Positions 6,428 to 15,243 of a DNA stretch of 37,730 nucleotides are shown piece after piece. The stretch is from GCA-002282575 sp964416645 (lineage in GTDB: Bacteria; Pseudomonadota; Gammaproteobacteria; Thiomicrospirales; Thiomicrospiraceae): positions 1 to 37,730 of the forward strand of contig CAYQEZ010000016.1 of the NCBI GenBank assembly GCA_964416645.1, in the 5' to 3' direction. The notes under the pieces are model-generated. The model searched no databases, was not told the DNA's origin, and worked only from the letters and a program-made list of their open reading frames with translations. Positions within the stretch are counted from its first letter, which is position 1; each line of letters opens with the position of its first letter. The translations under genes were made by a program, and so were the position numbers.

Positions 6428-7189
6428 TTAACCTGGCAACAATAACCAAACTAATCCGATCAGCCAGAGCAGTTCACTTAGCTCTACCCAAGCAAGTGAA
6501 ATGACGTAACTAATACCGCCAATTTTTTTGCGCCACCAAACAATGTACATCCAAGTACTCAAAATTAGTAAGGTTAGCGTCCAACCAGAGGCTAAGGCCA
6601 AAGCCATTAGTAACAATAACCATTGCGGCCATAACCAGCTTAATTCAACTTTTTCACGCCAACCTTCAGGAAGACTGTCGTGACAATTTATCCAACGAGA
6701 ACCCGTCATGACCATTTGCGCAAACACCCAGCCAACCATCGGCATCAAAACAATCACCGTCCACCACTCTGCACGAATGAGCGTTACTAACAATGACCAT
6801 TTCAAAATCAGCGTCAATACCAGCACGATGATACCCATCGTACCTAAAGGTAAACGATTACTGGATTTGAGTTGTTGTAGCGCTTCTGGCTCTTTGCTCA
6901 AAGCTGCGTCAGCAATTTGAGCTAGGCTGTCTAAGGTGTTCGCACCACTGAGTTTCGCCCACACAATTAGCACTAACGCAGCACTGATTTCTGCCTGAAA
7001 GCCACTAAACAGCCAAGCAATACTGGCTAGCAACACACCCAACAGTAAAGCTGATAACGGAATAAACGCCATCGACCGCCCAACATTATCGGCGGTGATG
7101 TGGCGCGGATCGCTACAACGCCATTGCCATACTTGATGCATCGCAAGGCGCATCGGATGAATGGATTTCACGTCTGAAGAGTCACTCAT
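6428..7189 (-). CDS. CobS-like membrane protein with degenerate active-site motifs
   Basis: A 253-residue polytopic membrane protein whose helix pattern and C-terminal KKIGGISY...VELSELL match cobalamin-5'-phosphate synthase (CobS), which joins GDP-cobinamide to alpha-ribazole. The family's acidic motif HxDGLADTxDG appears as NTLDSLAQIADAA (residues 84-96): Asp87 and Asp94 remain but the middle Asp is Gln91 and the glycines are lost. DSRxGxFG is SNRLPLGTMG, and GGxTGD is GGISYV with its Asp lost. No other cobalamin gene is nearby. It follows acpS by 15 nt as the last gene of the lepA-to-acpS run. The likely reading is a repurposed or inactive CobS relative. Another membrane transferase fold is less likely. 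Confidence 0.55.
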   Translation of the reverse strand: MSDSSDVKSIHPMRLAMHQVWQWRCSDPRHITADNVGRSMAFIPLSALLLGVLLASIAWLFSGFQAEISAALVLIVWAKLSGANTLDSLAQIADAALSKEPEALQQLKSSNRLPLGTMGIIVLVLTLILKWSLLVTLIRAEWWTVIVLMPMVGWVFAQMVMTGSRWINCHDSLPEGWREKVELSWLWPQWLLLLMALALASGWTLTLLILSTWMYIVWWRKKIGGISYVISLAWVELSELLWLIGLVWLLLPG

Positions 7190-7204
7190 AGTGTATGTTT
7201 CCTA

Positions 7205-7591
7205 TCACTGTCCATTTTCTGCAACAACCATTGCAATCACTTGGTCTTTTTCATCACTCACGGTCACATGCCATAGGTGGCGACCTGTTTGTTGTGCAAT
7301 CAAGGCGGCTTGACCTGACAAACTTAATAAGGGCTTACCTAAGGCATCATGAGCGTAACAAAAATCGGAAAATTTCACCGACTGCTGAAAACCCGTTCCC
7401 AGAGCTTTAGCCGCCGCTTCTTTCACTGCCCAGCGCTTAGCCAACCAGCGCCCCGCTTTTGACCCTTGAGGCAATTCTGCCAATTCATTGGGATGTAAAA
7501 TGCGTTCGGCCAATCGTTGACCATGCCGTTGCCATGTCGCTTCCATTCTGGCTACCGACAAGAGATCAACGCCAATACCCATCACTGCCAC
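7205..7591 (-). CDS. acpS: Holo-[acyl-carrier-protein] synthase
   Basis: A 128-residue enzyme that transfers the 4'-phosphopantetheine of CoA to a serine of acyl carrier protein, activating it for fatty-acid synthesis in the cytoplasm. MGIGVDLLSVAR (Asp9) and RWLAKRWAVKEAAAKALG (Glu58) carry the two conserved magnesium ligands, and the length is normal for the family. It starts 5 nt after the pdxJ stop, the classic pdxJ-acpS pairing, so it is co-transcribed. A second in-frame Met three residues in would do equally well as a start. Confidence 0.97.
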   Translation of the reverse strand: MAVMGIGVDLLSVARMEATWQRHGQRLAERILHPNELAELPQGSKAGRWLAKRWAVKEAAAKALGTGFQQSVKFSDFCYAHDALGKPLLSLSGQAALIAQQTGRHLWHVTVSDEKDQVIAMVVAENGQ

Positions 7592-7596
7592 AAGAC

Positions 7597-8322
7597 TTAA
7601 CCGGCTCTGGCTGCCAACATCAGGGCTTTCATTTCACGAACCGCCACAGGCAAGCCTTTGAAAACCGCTTCACTAATAATCGCATGACCAATATTCAATT
7701 CTTCCATTTCTTCAATTGCAGCAATGGCTTGCACGTTATGATAATGGAGTCCGTGACCGCCATTCACCGCTAAGCCGATACTGGCAGCCAGCTTTGCCCC
7801 AGCACGAATCTTATCCAACTCATTCAGCTGCGCTTGACCAGTCAGTTCAGCATAATGTCCTGTATGCAATTCCACGACTGGCGCACCAGCTTGCTTCGAG
7901 GCACGAATTTGCGCTTCATCCGCTTCAATAAATAAAGACACACGAATACCCGCAGCACCCAAACGACGACAGGCGTCTTCTACTCGTTCAAACTGCCCGA
8001 CCACATCCAAGCCACCTTCAGTGGTCAGCTCTTCGCGTTTCTCAGGCACTAAACAGACATCTTGCGGCAAGTATTTCAACGCCATTGCAATCATTTTTTC
8101 CGTCACTGCCATTTCTAAATTAATTTTTGTTTGGTGTGTTGGCATGAGTAACGCCAAATCACGCTCTTGAATATGACGACGGTCTTCTCGTATGTGTAAT
8201 GTGAGACTATCGGCCCCATGCTGTTCAGCCAATAAACCCGCATGTACGGGATCTGGATAGCGCGTTCCACGTGCTTGACGCAAGGTTGCAACGTGGTCAA
8301 TGTTAATTCCGAGTGCGATCAT
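7597..8322 (-). CDS. pdxJ: Pyridoxine 5'-phosphate synthase
   Basis: A 241-residue TIM-barrel enzyme that condenses 1-deoxyxylulose 5-phosphate with 3-amino-2-oxopropyl phosphate in vitamin B6 synthesis. The start at 8322 (MIALGINIDHVATLRQARGT) is chosen because it is the family N-terminus, overlaps the recO stop as ATGA, and has GGGAG upstream. An upstream in-frame start at 8388 would add 22 residues with no family match. Visible motifs include LTLHIREDRRHI and the C-terminal NGGHGLHYHNV and LNIGHAIIS phosphate-binding segments. It is coupled to recO before it and acpS after it. Confidence 0.97.
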   Translation of the reverse strand: MIALGINIDHVATLRQARGTRYPDPVHAGLLAEQHGADSLTLHIREDRRHIQERDLALLMPTHQTKINLEMAVTEKMIAMALKYLPQDVCLVPEKREELTTEGGLDVVGQFERVEDACRRLGAAGIRVSLFIEADEAQIRASKQAGAPVVELHTGHYAELTGQAQLNELDKIRAGAKLAASIGLAVNGGHGLHYHNVQAIAAIEEMEELNIGHAIISEAVFKGLPVAVREMKALMLAARAG

Positions 8323-8993
8323 TGTAATTGCTCCCACCATTGTCGCATCGACAAGGCTTGACTGGGCATTGCTTGAAGCAAACGCCATTGTAAAAATTCA
8401 CGCAAAGCTCGGCTGGTTTTCCCCTGCGGTGCTTGAGTTATCAGTGCCAACAACTCTGCTCCCTGAATACCAACCTCGCTTTGCTGCCATCCTTCTGCTT
8501 GCCACTGATAATGAGCTTCTGCCTTTAAGGGATGAAACTCATGCGTTTGCTGTGGCAAACCGTAACCCATTTCTGAAATAAACACCCACTCAAAACGTCT
8601 TAATGCCCATGCCATCTGAACTCGATCACTTCCAGCCGATCTAAGCAGCCCAACAAGCTGCTCATAGGCATGAAATAAAGGTGCAATAGGCTGCTCCACC
8701 AATAAACTGCGATGAAGAAGTTCATTAGCATAAAGACCGCTCCAGTTAGCCATACCCTGTAAAGGAGTTTGATAACTCACCGCTTCACACTGACTCACCC
8801 AACCACCCGATTGCTTTCCCATGCGCCAAGCGATGGCTAACTCAGTAAAAGGCGGTAATGACGCGCCCTTTTTCTGTCCACCTTTAAAAGTCAGTTGCAC
8901 ACGTCCATGACGCTCAGTGAGCAAACTTAACCACAAACTGGTTTCGCCCTGAGCACGAGCAAATAATAAATAGGCTCTGTCTTGCAGCAACAT
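8319..8993 (-). CDS. recO: DNA repair protein RecO
   Basis: A 224-residue protein of the RecFOR pathway, which loads RecA onto SSB-coated gaps. The N-terminal OB domain (residues 1-75, with AYLLFARAQGETSLWLSLLT and GRVQLTFKGGQKK) is followed by a helical domain with AWALRRFEWVFISEMGYGL. The family's zinc cysteines are absent, as in many gammaproteobacterial RecO proteins. It begins 24 nt after era ends, and its stop overlaps the pdxJ start (ATGA), matching the conserved era-recO-pdxJ order. Confidence 0.93.
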   Translation of the reverse strand: MLLQDRAYLLFARAQGETSLWLSLLTERHGRVQLTFKGGQKKGASLPPFTELAIAWRMGKQSGGWVSQCEAVSYQTPLQGMANWSGLYANELLHRSLLVEQPIAPLFHAYEQLVGLLRSAGSDRVQMAWALRRFEWVFISEMGYGLPQQTHEFHPLKAEAHYQWQAEGWQQSEVGIQGAELLALITQAPQGKTSRALREFLQWRLLQAMPSQALSMRQWWEQLQ

Positions 8994-9017
8994 GGCATTA
9001 ACAGCCTAGCTAACCAA

Positions 9018-9911
9018 TTACTGATAACCTAAACTCGCTAAAGCTCGTTCGTCATCCGACCAGTTATCCTTGACCTTAACCCATAATTGTAAATGAACGC
9101 GACTATCCAGCATTCGCATTAAGTCCTGACGCGCCTCACTGCCGACCTGTTTCAACATGCCACCACCTTCACCAATGACAATGCGCTTCTGACCTTCGCG
9201 CTCCACTAAAATCAAGGCATCAATGATAACGCGCTCAGGTGTTACCTCATACTTCTCGATTTCGACAGTTAAACCGTAAGGAATTTCTTTTTCCAAGCGT
9301 CGCATCAATTTTTCGCGCACCATTTCAGCCGCTAGGAAGCGAGAAGAAGCATCAGTGACCATATCTTCATCAAACATAGCCTCACCTTCTGGTAAGTGTT
9401 TGATCAGTGTATTAATCACTAATTGAGTATGTTTTTTGTCGTAAGCTGAAATAGGAAGACTTTCGGTAAAGACCACCTTTTGTCCCAGCTCTGCTAAGTA
9501 GGGCAGCAATTTCTCTCGCGGCTGAATTTTATCTACTTTATTGATGACCAAAACGACAGGCACTTTGACATTAGCAATCAACTGAGCAACACGTGCATCC
9601 TCATCGGTAAAGCGACCCGCTTCAACCAACATCATCACCACATCAACCCCTTCTAGCGCACTGGACGCAGTACGATTCATCACGCGATTCAACGCTTTAC
9701 CGCCATTCAAATGAATACCAGGCGTGTCAACGAAGACCAACTGCGCCTCATCCAAGCTTAAAATACCATGAATACGATGACGCGTGGTTTGAGGCTTAGG
9801 CGAGGTAATGCTAATTTTTTGACCAATAAGGCCATTCATTAACGTAGATTTACCCACATTTGGACGACCGACAATGGCAATGGTGCCACAACGAAATTGA
9901 GTATCAGCCAT
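9018..9911 (-). CDS. era: GTPase Era
   Basis: An essential 297-residue GTPase that binds 16S rRNA near its 3' end and checks maturation of the small ribosomal subunit. The G1 loop GRPNVGKST (residues 15-23), the switch motif FVDTPGIH and the specificity motif NKVD mark the GTPase domain, and a KH RNA-binding domain with IVIGEGGGMLKQVG forms the C-terminus. The start at 9911 (MADTQFRCG) follows AGGA at 8 nt and is preferred over an in-frame GTG at 9926. It overlaps the end of rnc by 8 nt, so the RNase III and Era products are translated together. Confidence 0.98.
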   Translation of the reverse strand: MADTQFRCGTIAIVGRPNVGKSTLMNGLIGQKISITSPKPQTTRHRIHGILSLDEAQLVFVDTPGIHLNGGKALNRVMNRTASSALEGVDVVMMLVEAGRFTDEDARVAQLIANVKVPVVLVINKVDKIQPREKLLPYLAELGQKVVFTESLPISAYDKKHTQLVINTLIKHLPEGEAMFDEDMVTDASSRFLAAEMVREKLMRRLEKEIPYGLTVEIEKYEVTPERVIIDALILVEREGQKRIVIGEGGGMLKQVGSEARQDLMRMLDSRVHLQLWVKVKDNWSDDERALASLGYQ

Positions 9912-10599
9912 GACGTTTTTCCTCACATTCAGCCAGCATCAAGGCAGCAGCGGCTTGTTCTGCTTTACGACGACTGTTCGCTGTCGCCTGAGTCGTTGGA
10001 AAGCCACTAACTTGACAGGCCACCGTGAACATCAATGCATGTGCTTCGCCCACCTGTTTTAATAAATCATAGTCGGGCAAGGCTTTATTACGTGCTTGAC
10101 ACCATTCTTGCAATCGCGTTTTAGGGTCTTTTTCCGTCGCCACTTCTTCTAGGGTATCAAAACGCGGCAATAAATAACGCAATACATAAGCACGTGTCGC
10201 TTCCATGCCCGCATCTAAATAAATGGCCGCAATCACCGCTTCAAAGGCATCGGCAATGGTGGAGGCACGACGATAACCACCACTTTTTAACTCACCCGAA
10301 CCCAACTTTAAGCAATCACCCAAACGCAACTCAGTGGCAAATTCGGCTAAAGTCTCTTCACGTACCAGGCGAGCGCGCATGCGTGTCAACACCCCTTCGG
10401 GTTGTTTGGGAAAACGTGCATACAGGGCTTCGGCTGCTAAAAAATTGAGAATGCCATCACCCAAAAACTCCAACCGCTCGTTATGCGCACTGGCATAGCT
10501 ACGGTGGGTTAAGGCTTGCCAAAGCAAATCTGGATTGTTAAATTGATGCCCAATGCGCATCATGCACTCTTGTTGCTGACGAAGCTCATCGACTTTCAT
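9904..10599 (-). CDS. rnc: Ribonuclease III
   Basis: A 231-residue double-strand-specific endoribonuclease that processes rRNA precursors and some mRNAs. The signature NERLEFLGD carries the catalytic acidic residues Glu41, Glu44 and Asp48, and DAFEAVIAAIYLD adds Asp117 and Glu120. A double-stranded-RNA-binding domain occupies about residues 155-225. Its ATG shares one base with the lepB stop (TAATG) and its end overlaps era, giving the classic lepB-rnc-era operon. Confidence 0.98.
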   Translation of the reverse strand: MKVDELRQQQECMMRIGHQFNNPDLLWQALTHRSYASAHNERLEFLGDGILNFLAAEALYARFPKQPEGVLTRMRARLVREETLAEFATELRLGDCLKLGSGELKSGGYRRASTIADAFEAVIAAIYLDAGMEATRAYVLRYLLPRFDTLEEVATEKDPKTRLQEWCQARNKALPDYDLLKQVGEAHALMFTVACQVSGFPTTQATANSRRKAEQAAAALMLAECEEKRHG

Positions 10600-11357
10600 T
10601 ACTGAATGGATCTCCCAATACGATCTCCATTCACGCCACCATCAAAATGCATCCAAATAAAGAAAGCCTTGCCTTTGAGGTTTTCTTCAGGCACGAAGCC
10701 CCAGTAACGACTATCGTAACTGTGATCGCGATTATCACCAACCATGAAATAATGACCCTCGGGAACAACCGCTTCAATCAGATCAGAAGCTGGTCTATCT
10801 TTATCAATCAGAATGTTATGCTGAATACCTAACAAATCCTCTGACAATTCCAAGGCACCATTCAACACCGCACCCGAACCACTGGTTTCATAGCGACCAA
10901 CTGCTTGTTGTTTAACCAACTCACCATTAATCATTAAGGTCTTGTTGATATAACTAATTCGATCACCTGGTAAGCCAATAACGCGTTTAATATAGTCTTT
11001 ATCTGGTTCAACTGGATAACGAAAGACAACCACATCACCACGTTCTGGCGCACCGGTATCAATCACTTTTGTGTAAATAACAGGCAACTTAATTCCGTAA
11101 CTGGCTTTATTGACCAAAATAAAATCACCAATATGCAAAGTCGGATACATAGAACCTGAAGGAATGCGGAAAGGCTCAACAACAAAAGAACGCAACACTA
11201 ACACAATCAATAACACAGGGAAAAGCGAGCGCGCATAATCCATCACCACGGGCATAGGAGCATCAGTGGCACGTTTGGGTTCAAGCACCCATTTGTCGAT
11301 TGCCACTAAAATACCGCCAATGACAACGGCAAGCGTTAAAATGATTTCAAACAACAT
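10599..11357 (-). CDS. lepB: Signal peptidase I
   Basis: A 252-residue inner-membrane protease that removes signal peptides from exported proteins. Two N-terminal membrane segments (about residues 3-20 and 44-60) precede the catalytic PSGSM motif (nucleophile Ser69). The general base lies in DYIKRVIGLPGD (Lys124), and the conserved GDNRDHSYDSRYWGFV box follows. Length is shorter than the E. coli enzyme but normal for many relatives. It starts 14 nt after lepA ends and overlaps rnc by one base. Confidence 0.97.
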   Translation of the reverse strand: MLFEIILTLAVVIGGILVAIDKWVLEPKRATDAPMPVVMDYARSLFPVLLIVLVLRSFVVEPFRIPSGSMYPTLHIGDFILVNKASYGIKLPVIYTKVIDTGAPERGDVVVFRYPVEPDKDYIKRVIGLPGDRISYINKTLMINGELVKQQAVGRYETSGSGAVLNGALELSEDLLGIQHNILIDKDRPASDLIEAVVPEGHYFMVGDNRDHSYDSRYWGFVPEENLKGKAFFIWMHFDGGVNGDRIGRSIQ

Positions 11358-11371
11358 GCAGAATAAGCCTC

Positions 11372-13180
11372 TTAATTGTCTTTATTGACATGCAAAATGG
11401 CTAAGAAAGCTTCTTGTGGAATTTCAACGCTACCGATGGTTTTCATCCGTTTCTTACCCTCTTTCTGTTTCTCTAGCAATTTTTTCTTACGAGAAACATC
11501 GCCACCATAACATTTCGCCAACACGTCTTTACGCATGGCTTTAATGTTAGTACGAGCAATCACTTTGGCACCAATGGCCGCCTGAATAGGCACTTCAAAC
11601 ATTTGACGCGGGATCAGCTCTTTCAAGCGATCAATGACATCACGACCACGATATTGGGCTGTGCTGCGGTGAACGATCATCGACAGCGCATCCACCGTTT
11701 CTCCATTGACCATAATATCCATGCGCACTAAATCATCTGCTTGGAAACGCAAGAACTCGTAATCCATAGAAGCATAACCACGCGAAATGGATTTGAGACG
11801 ATCAAAAAAGTCTAATACCACTTCATTGAGCGGCAACTCCATTTGTAGCTGTACTTGATTACCAGCGTACACCATATTTTTTTGTACACCACGTTTTTCC
11901 ATACAAAGCCCCATCACTGCACCAACATAATCCTGTGGCAACAGCAAGTTTGCTTGAATAATGGGTTCACGAATTTCTTTAATGCTGCCCAACTCGGGTA
12001 GCTTGGCTGGGTTATCTACCAACAACACTTCATCACGCGTAGTCAGAACTTCGTAGACTACCGTTGGTGCGGTGGTAATCAAGTCTAAATTAAACTCACG
12101 TTCTAAACGCTCTTGGATAATTTCCATATGTAATAAACCCAAGAAACCGCAACGGAACCCGAAACCCAAAGCTGTCGACGTTTCTGGTTCAAAAAACAAA
12201 GAAGCGTCATTCAAGCGCAACTTACGTAAGGACTCACGTAAGTTTTCGTAGTCTTCAGAGCTGATCGGAAAAATACCCGCAAATACGCGCGGTTGTGCTG
12301 GCTTAAATCCAGGTAGCATTTCACTTGCTGGATTAGCAGCATCGGTAAGGGTATCACCAACAGGCGCACCATCAATTTCCTTCAGACCTGCAATGACAAA
12401 ACCCACTTCGCCCGTATATAAAGCATCGAGTTTAGTACGTTTTGGCGTGAAGACACCTACTTCGTGGACTTCATGCACATCGCCTGTCGACATAACTTTC
12501 ATCTTGGTTTTAGCACGAATAGAACCATCCATAACACGAACCAATGAAACAACACCTAAATAATTATCGTACCAAGAGTCAATGATCAAAGCCTTCAAAG
12601 GTCCTTGAGGGTTGCCTTGAGGCGCAGGAATTTTGGCAATAATTTCTTCTAGGGTTTCTTTAATGCCCACCCCTGCTTTAGCACTGGCATGAACAGCTTC
12701 GGTGGCGTCAATACCAATAATTTCTTCAATTTCTGCGATGACACGATCAGGATCCGCTGCAGGCAAATCAATTTTATTTAAGACAGGCAAGACCTCCAAA
12801 TCTTGCTCAATAGCGGTATAACAGTTAGCAACCGTTTGTGCTTCAACACCTTGTGAGGCATCCACTACCAATAATGCGCCCTCACAGGCTGCTAAAGAAC
12901 GTGACACCTCATAAGAAAAGTCAACGTGTCCAGGTGTATCAATAAAATTTAATTCGTAAGTCTTTCCATTGTCCGACTTGTAATGCAAGGTAACGCTGGC
13001 CGCCTTAATAGTAATACCGCGCTCACGCTCCAAATCCATCGAATCCAGCACCTGTGCCGACATTTCTCGATCGGTTAAGCCGCCGCAAAACTGAATAAAG
13101 CGATCAGCTAAGGTCGATTTACCATGATCGATATGCGCGATAATCGAAAAATTACGAATTAAATCCAACTCTTGAGCCAT
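11372..13180 (-). CDS. lepA: Elongation factor 4 (LepA)
   Basis: A 602-residue translational GTPase that acts on ribosomes during initiation or stalled elongation. The start at 13180 (MAQELDLIRNFSIIAHIDHG) is the family N-terminus; an upstream in-frame start at 13222 would add 14 residues overlapping the terminator region. AHIDHGKST (residues 15-23) is the P-loop, FIDTPGHVDF is G3 and NKIDLP is G4. The C-terminus with KKKLLEKQKEGKKRMK is the LepA-specific basic tail. It leads the lepA-lepB-rnc-era-recO-pdxJ-acpS run. Confidence 0.98.
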   Translation of the reverse strand: MAQELDLIRNFSIIAHIDHGKSTLADRFIQFCGGLTDREMSAQVLDSMDLERERGITIKAASVTLHYKSDNGKTYELNFIDTPGHVDFSYEVSRSLAACEGALLVVDASQGVEAQTVANCYTAIEQDLEVLPVLNKIDLPAADPDRVIAEIEEIIGIDATEAVHASAKAGVGIKETLEEIIAKIPAPQGNPQGPLKALIIDSWYDNYLGVVSLVRVMDGSIRAKTKMKVMSTGDVHEVHEVGVFTPKRTKLDALYTGEVGFVIAGLKEIDGAPVGDTLTDAANPASEMLPGFKPAQPRVFAGIFPISSEDYENLRESLRKLRLNDASLFFEPETSTALGFGFRCGFLGLLHMEIIQERLEREFNLDLITTAPTVVYEVLTTRDEVLLVDNPAKLPELGSIKEIREPIIQANLLLPQDYVGAVMGLCMEKRGVQKNMVYAGNQVQLQMELPLNEVVLDFFDRLKSISRGYASMDYEFLRFQADDLVRMDIMVNGETVDALSMIVHRSTAQYRGRDVIDRLKELIPRQMFEVPIQAAIGAKVIARTNIKAMRKDVLAKCYGGDVSRKKKLLEKQKEGKKRMKTIGSVEIPQEAFLAILHVNKDN

Positions 13181-13204
13181 GAAATACCTAAAACCGCTAA
13201 ACAA

Positions 13205-13230
13205 ACAAAAAACGGGGAGCATGGCTCCCC
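13205..13230 (-). terminator. Rho-independent terminator after mucD
   Basis: On the minus strand a perfect 7-bp stem (GGGGAGC/GCTCCCC with a 3-nt loop) is followed by GTTTTTTG. It lies between the mucD stop and the lepA start, so it separates the rseC-mucD unit from the lepA operon. Confidence 0.85.
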
Positions 13231-13252
13231 ACTAAGAATTAGCTACTTTAAC

Positions 13253-14686
13253 TTATTGAATGACGATCGGCAAGAATATTGCGCGGTTTCCACGCAGAAT
13301 ACGCATTGGAATCTTCTGCCCTTTCGGCAGCTTTTGTAACAGAGACTGCATTGACTCAACAGAATCCAAACGAACATAATTTAACTCAAGTAGGATATCT
13401 CCCTCACGCACACCAGCTTGACTGAACGCACCCTCACCCACAGCGCCGACACGCAATCCAAAATCAATGCCTAGTTTTTGCTTAATCGCGTCATCTAATA
13501 ACACGAGCTGAGCACCTTCAATCACTTTACCCACAGCTTGCTCTTTGCTACCGCCACGTTTGTTATTCTTCGCCATTTTTTGATCGTCGGGCAAGGCATC
13601 AATCACCACGGTCATATTCATCAAACGGCCTTGACGTAACAGCTTAATATCGACGGGTTGACCCACAGGTGTCATACCAATGACCGGAGGTAAACTGCCC
13701 GATTTATTAACTTCACGTCCATTAACGGAAAGGATAATATCGCCCGCTTTAATACCCGCTTTAGCTGCTGGTGTGTCGGGGAAAACCTCCGCCACCAACG
13801 CACCTTTGGGCTTATCCATACCAAATGATTCTGACAACTCAGAAGTGACTTCCTGAACGTTAACCCCCAAATACCCTCGAATCACCCTGCCATTGCGCTT
13901 CAATTGATCAACCGTATTCATCGCCACTTCAATCGGAATCGAGAAGGATAAGCCCATAAAGCCACCACTACGACTGTAGATTTGTGAGTTAATACCCACC
14001 ACTTCACCTGCTAGGTTAAATAAGGGTCCACCTGAATTACCGGGATTAATGGCCACATCACTTTGTATAAAAGGCACGTAGGTGTCATCTGGCAAAGTAC
14101 GTTCCTTTGCTGAGACAATCCCTTGCGTAACAGTTGCTTCAAAACCGAAGGGTGAACCGATAGCCAACACCCACTCACCCACTTTGAGTTTACTGGTTTG
14201 TCCTAAGGTGACTGTCGGCAATCCCTTAGCTTCGACTTTGAGTAACGCAATATCGGTTCGCTCATCACTACCAATCACTTTAGCTGATAATTCTTTGCGA
14301 TCACTAAAACGAACGGTAATTTCATCCGCATCCGCAATCACATGATGATTGGTAATGATGTAACCGTCAGCAGAAATTATGAAGCCTGTGCCTAATGACT
14401 GCATCTCTTTTTTACTATCATCACCCCGCCCTCGCGGCGTTTCGCCCTGCCCTGGTGGCATAGGGAAAGCATCACCAAAGAAGCGACGTAATAATTCCTC
14501 GGGAATACCATTTAGGTCGGCACGACGTTGCGGTCTCACTTTAGAGGCCGTTGAAATATTCACAACTGCTGGTGCATTTTTTTCAACTAAGGGAACGAAA
14601 TCCGGCAACTGAGCTTGCACTACGGGCGCAAACCATAGCCATGAAAACAACAAAACAAACATATAAAATGGCTTATTAATCAGCAT
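13253..14686 (-). CDS. mucD: Periplasmic serine protease, DegP/MucD type
   Basis: A 477-residue HtrA-family protease and chaperone that degrades misfolded envelope proteins. A signal peptide (1-25) is followed by the trypsin-like domain with His115 in TNHHVIADAD, Asp145 in RTDIALLK and Ser218 in PGNSGGPL. Two PDZ domains lie at about 260-350 and 385-475. A hydrophilic loop rich in Arg, Gly and Pro (about 50-95) corresponds to the LA loop. It follows rseC by 14 nt, as mucC-mucD in Pseudomonas, but the sigma factor and anti-sigma genes normally upstream are absent here, so its usual sigma-E control may be lost or moved. Confidence 0.93.
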   Translation of the reverse strand: MLINKPFYMFVLLFSWLWFAPVVQAQLPDFVPLVEKNAPAVVNISTASKVRPQRRADLNGIPEELLRRFFGDAFPMPPGQGETPRGRGDDSKKEMQSLGTGFIISADGYIITNHHVIADADEITVRFSDRKELSAKVIGSDERTDIALLKVEAKGLPTVTLGQTSKLKVGEWVLAIGSPFGFEATVTQGIVSAKERTLPDDTYVPFIQSDVAINPGNSGGPLFNLAGEVVGINSQIYSRSGGFMGLSFSIPIEVAMNTVDQLKRNGRVIRGYLGVNVQEVTSELSESFGMDKPKGALVAEVFPDTPAAKAGIKAGDIILSVNGREVNKSGSLPPVIGMTPVGQPVDIKLLRQGRLMNMTVVIDALPDDQKMAKNNKRGGSKEQAVGKVIEGAQLVLLDDAIKQKLGIDFGLRVGAVGEGAFSQAGVREGDILLELNYVRLDSVESMQSLLQKLPKGQKIPMRILRGNRAIFLPIVIQ

Positions 14687-14700
14687 ACTGCCTTCCTATG

Positions 14701-15159
14701 TTAGTGAGTCAAACGGTAAATTTCGTGTACACTTGGCGAACAAGCTAGTGTGAGTTTACCAACCATATACCAACTCGACAAGAGTGCTCCTCCCCCAAAA
14801 AGCAGTGCTCCAAGATCATCGGCAAGCTCTTGCCCTAACCCCATTCCCACCAATAAAGCCAAAAGTGGAACACCATAGGCCATCACACTAAGCTTAATTA
14901 ACGCTCGCTGAGATAAGGAAAGCAACACCCTATCCCCCACACTAACTGCCTCAGTTAAGGGCAACCTAAGCTTTAATGCAGGAGGCCTTTTAAGCAGACG
15001 TGCAAAAGCATTGGTTTGACAACCAATCCCTCCTGCACCACAGCTTCCACTACGACAAACCGAGTCACTCTGATCGCTAACATCCAGTAACAGCTGACCA
15101 TCTGGCTCTATAGCCCGTACCACTGCCCAAGTTTTAACTTCATCTAAATGAGTTTGCAT
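14701..15159 (-). CDS. rseC: RseC/MucC family inner-membrane protein
   Basis: A 152-residue membrane protein related to RseC/MucC, implicated in envelope-stress signalling and in reduction of SoxR in E. coli. A cytoplasmic N-terminal domain has clustered cysteines (35, 40 and 47, in VCRSGSCGAGGIGC) that may hold an iron-sulfur centre. Two membrane helices (about 90-107 and 112-132) follow, with a short tail. It directly precedes mucD and is divergent from nadB. Normally rpoE/algU, rseA/mucA and rseB/mucB sit between nadB and this gene. Here only 84 bp do. Confidence 0.85.
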   Translation of the reverse strand: MQTHLDEVKTWAVVRAIEPDGQLLLDVSDQSDSVCRSGSCGAGGIGCQTNAFARLLKRPPALKLRLPLTEAVSVGDRVLLSLSQRALIKLSVMAYGVPLLALLVGMGLGQELADDLGALLFGGGALLSSWYMVGKLTLACSPSVHEIYRLTH

Positions 15160-15243
15160 GGTAACATGAACTACTTATATCAAAGACTAAGTTCATATCT
15201 TAAAATAAAACCAACATTCATACTAGGGAAGTGGTAACTCGGC

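Noticed and set aside
6324..6431. A 35-codon plus-strand frame with a signal-like N-terminus, whose stop overlaps the CobS-like stop (TTAA)
   Set aside because: The only Shine-Dalgarno-like AGGG lies one base before the ATG, there is no promoter or neighbouring gene on that strand, and frames this short arise by chance.
13205..13230. The hairpin as a regulatory leader of lepA
   Set aside because: It has a strong stem and T run directly downstream of mucD on the same strand, which is what a terminator looks like.
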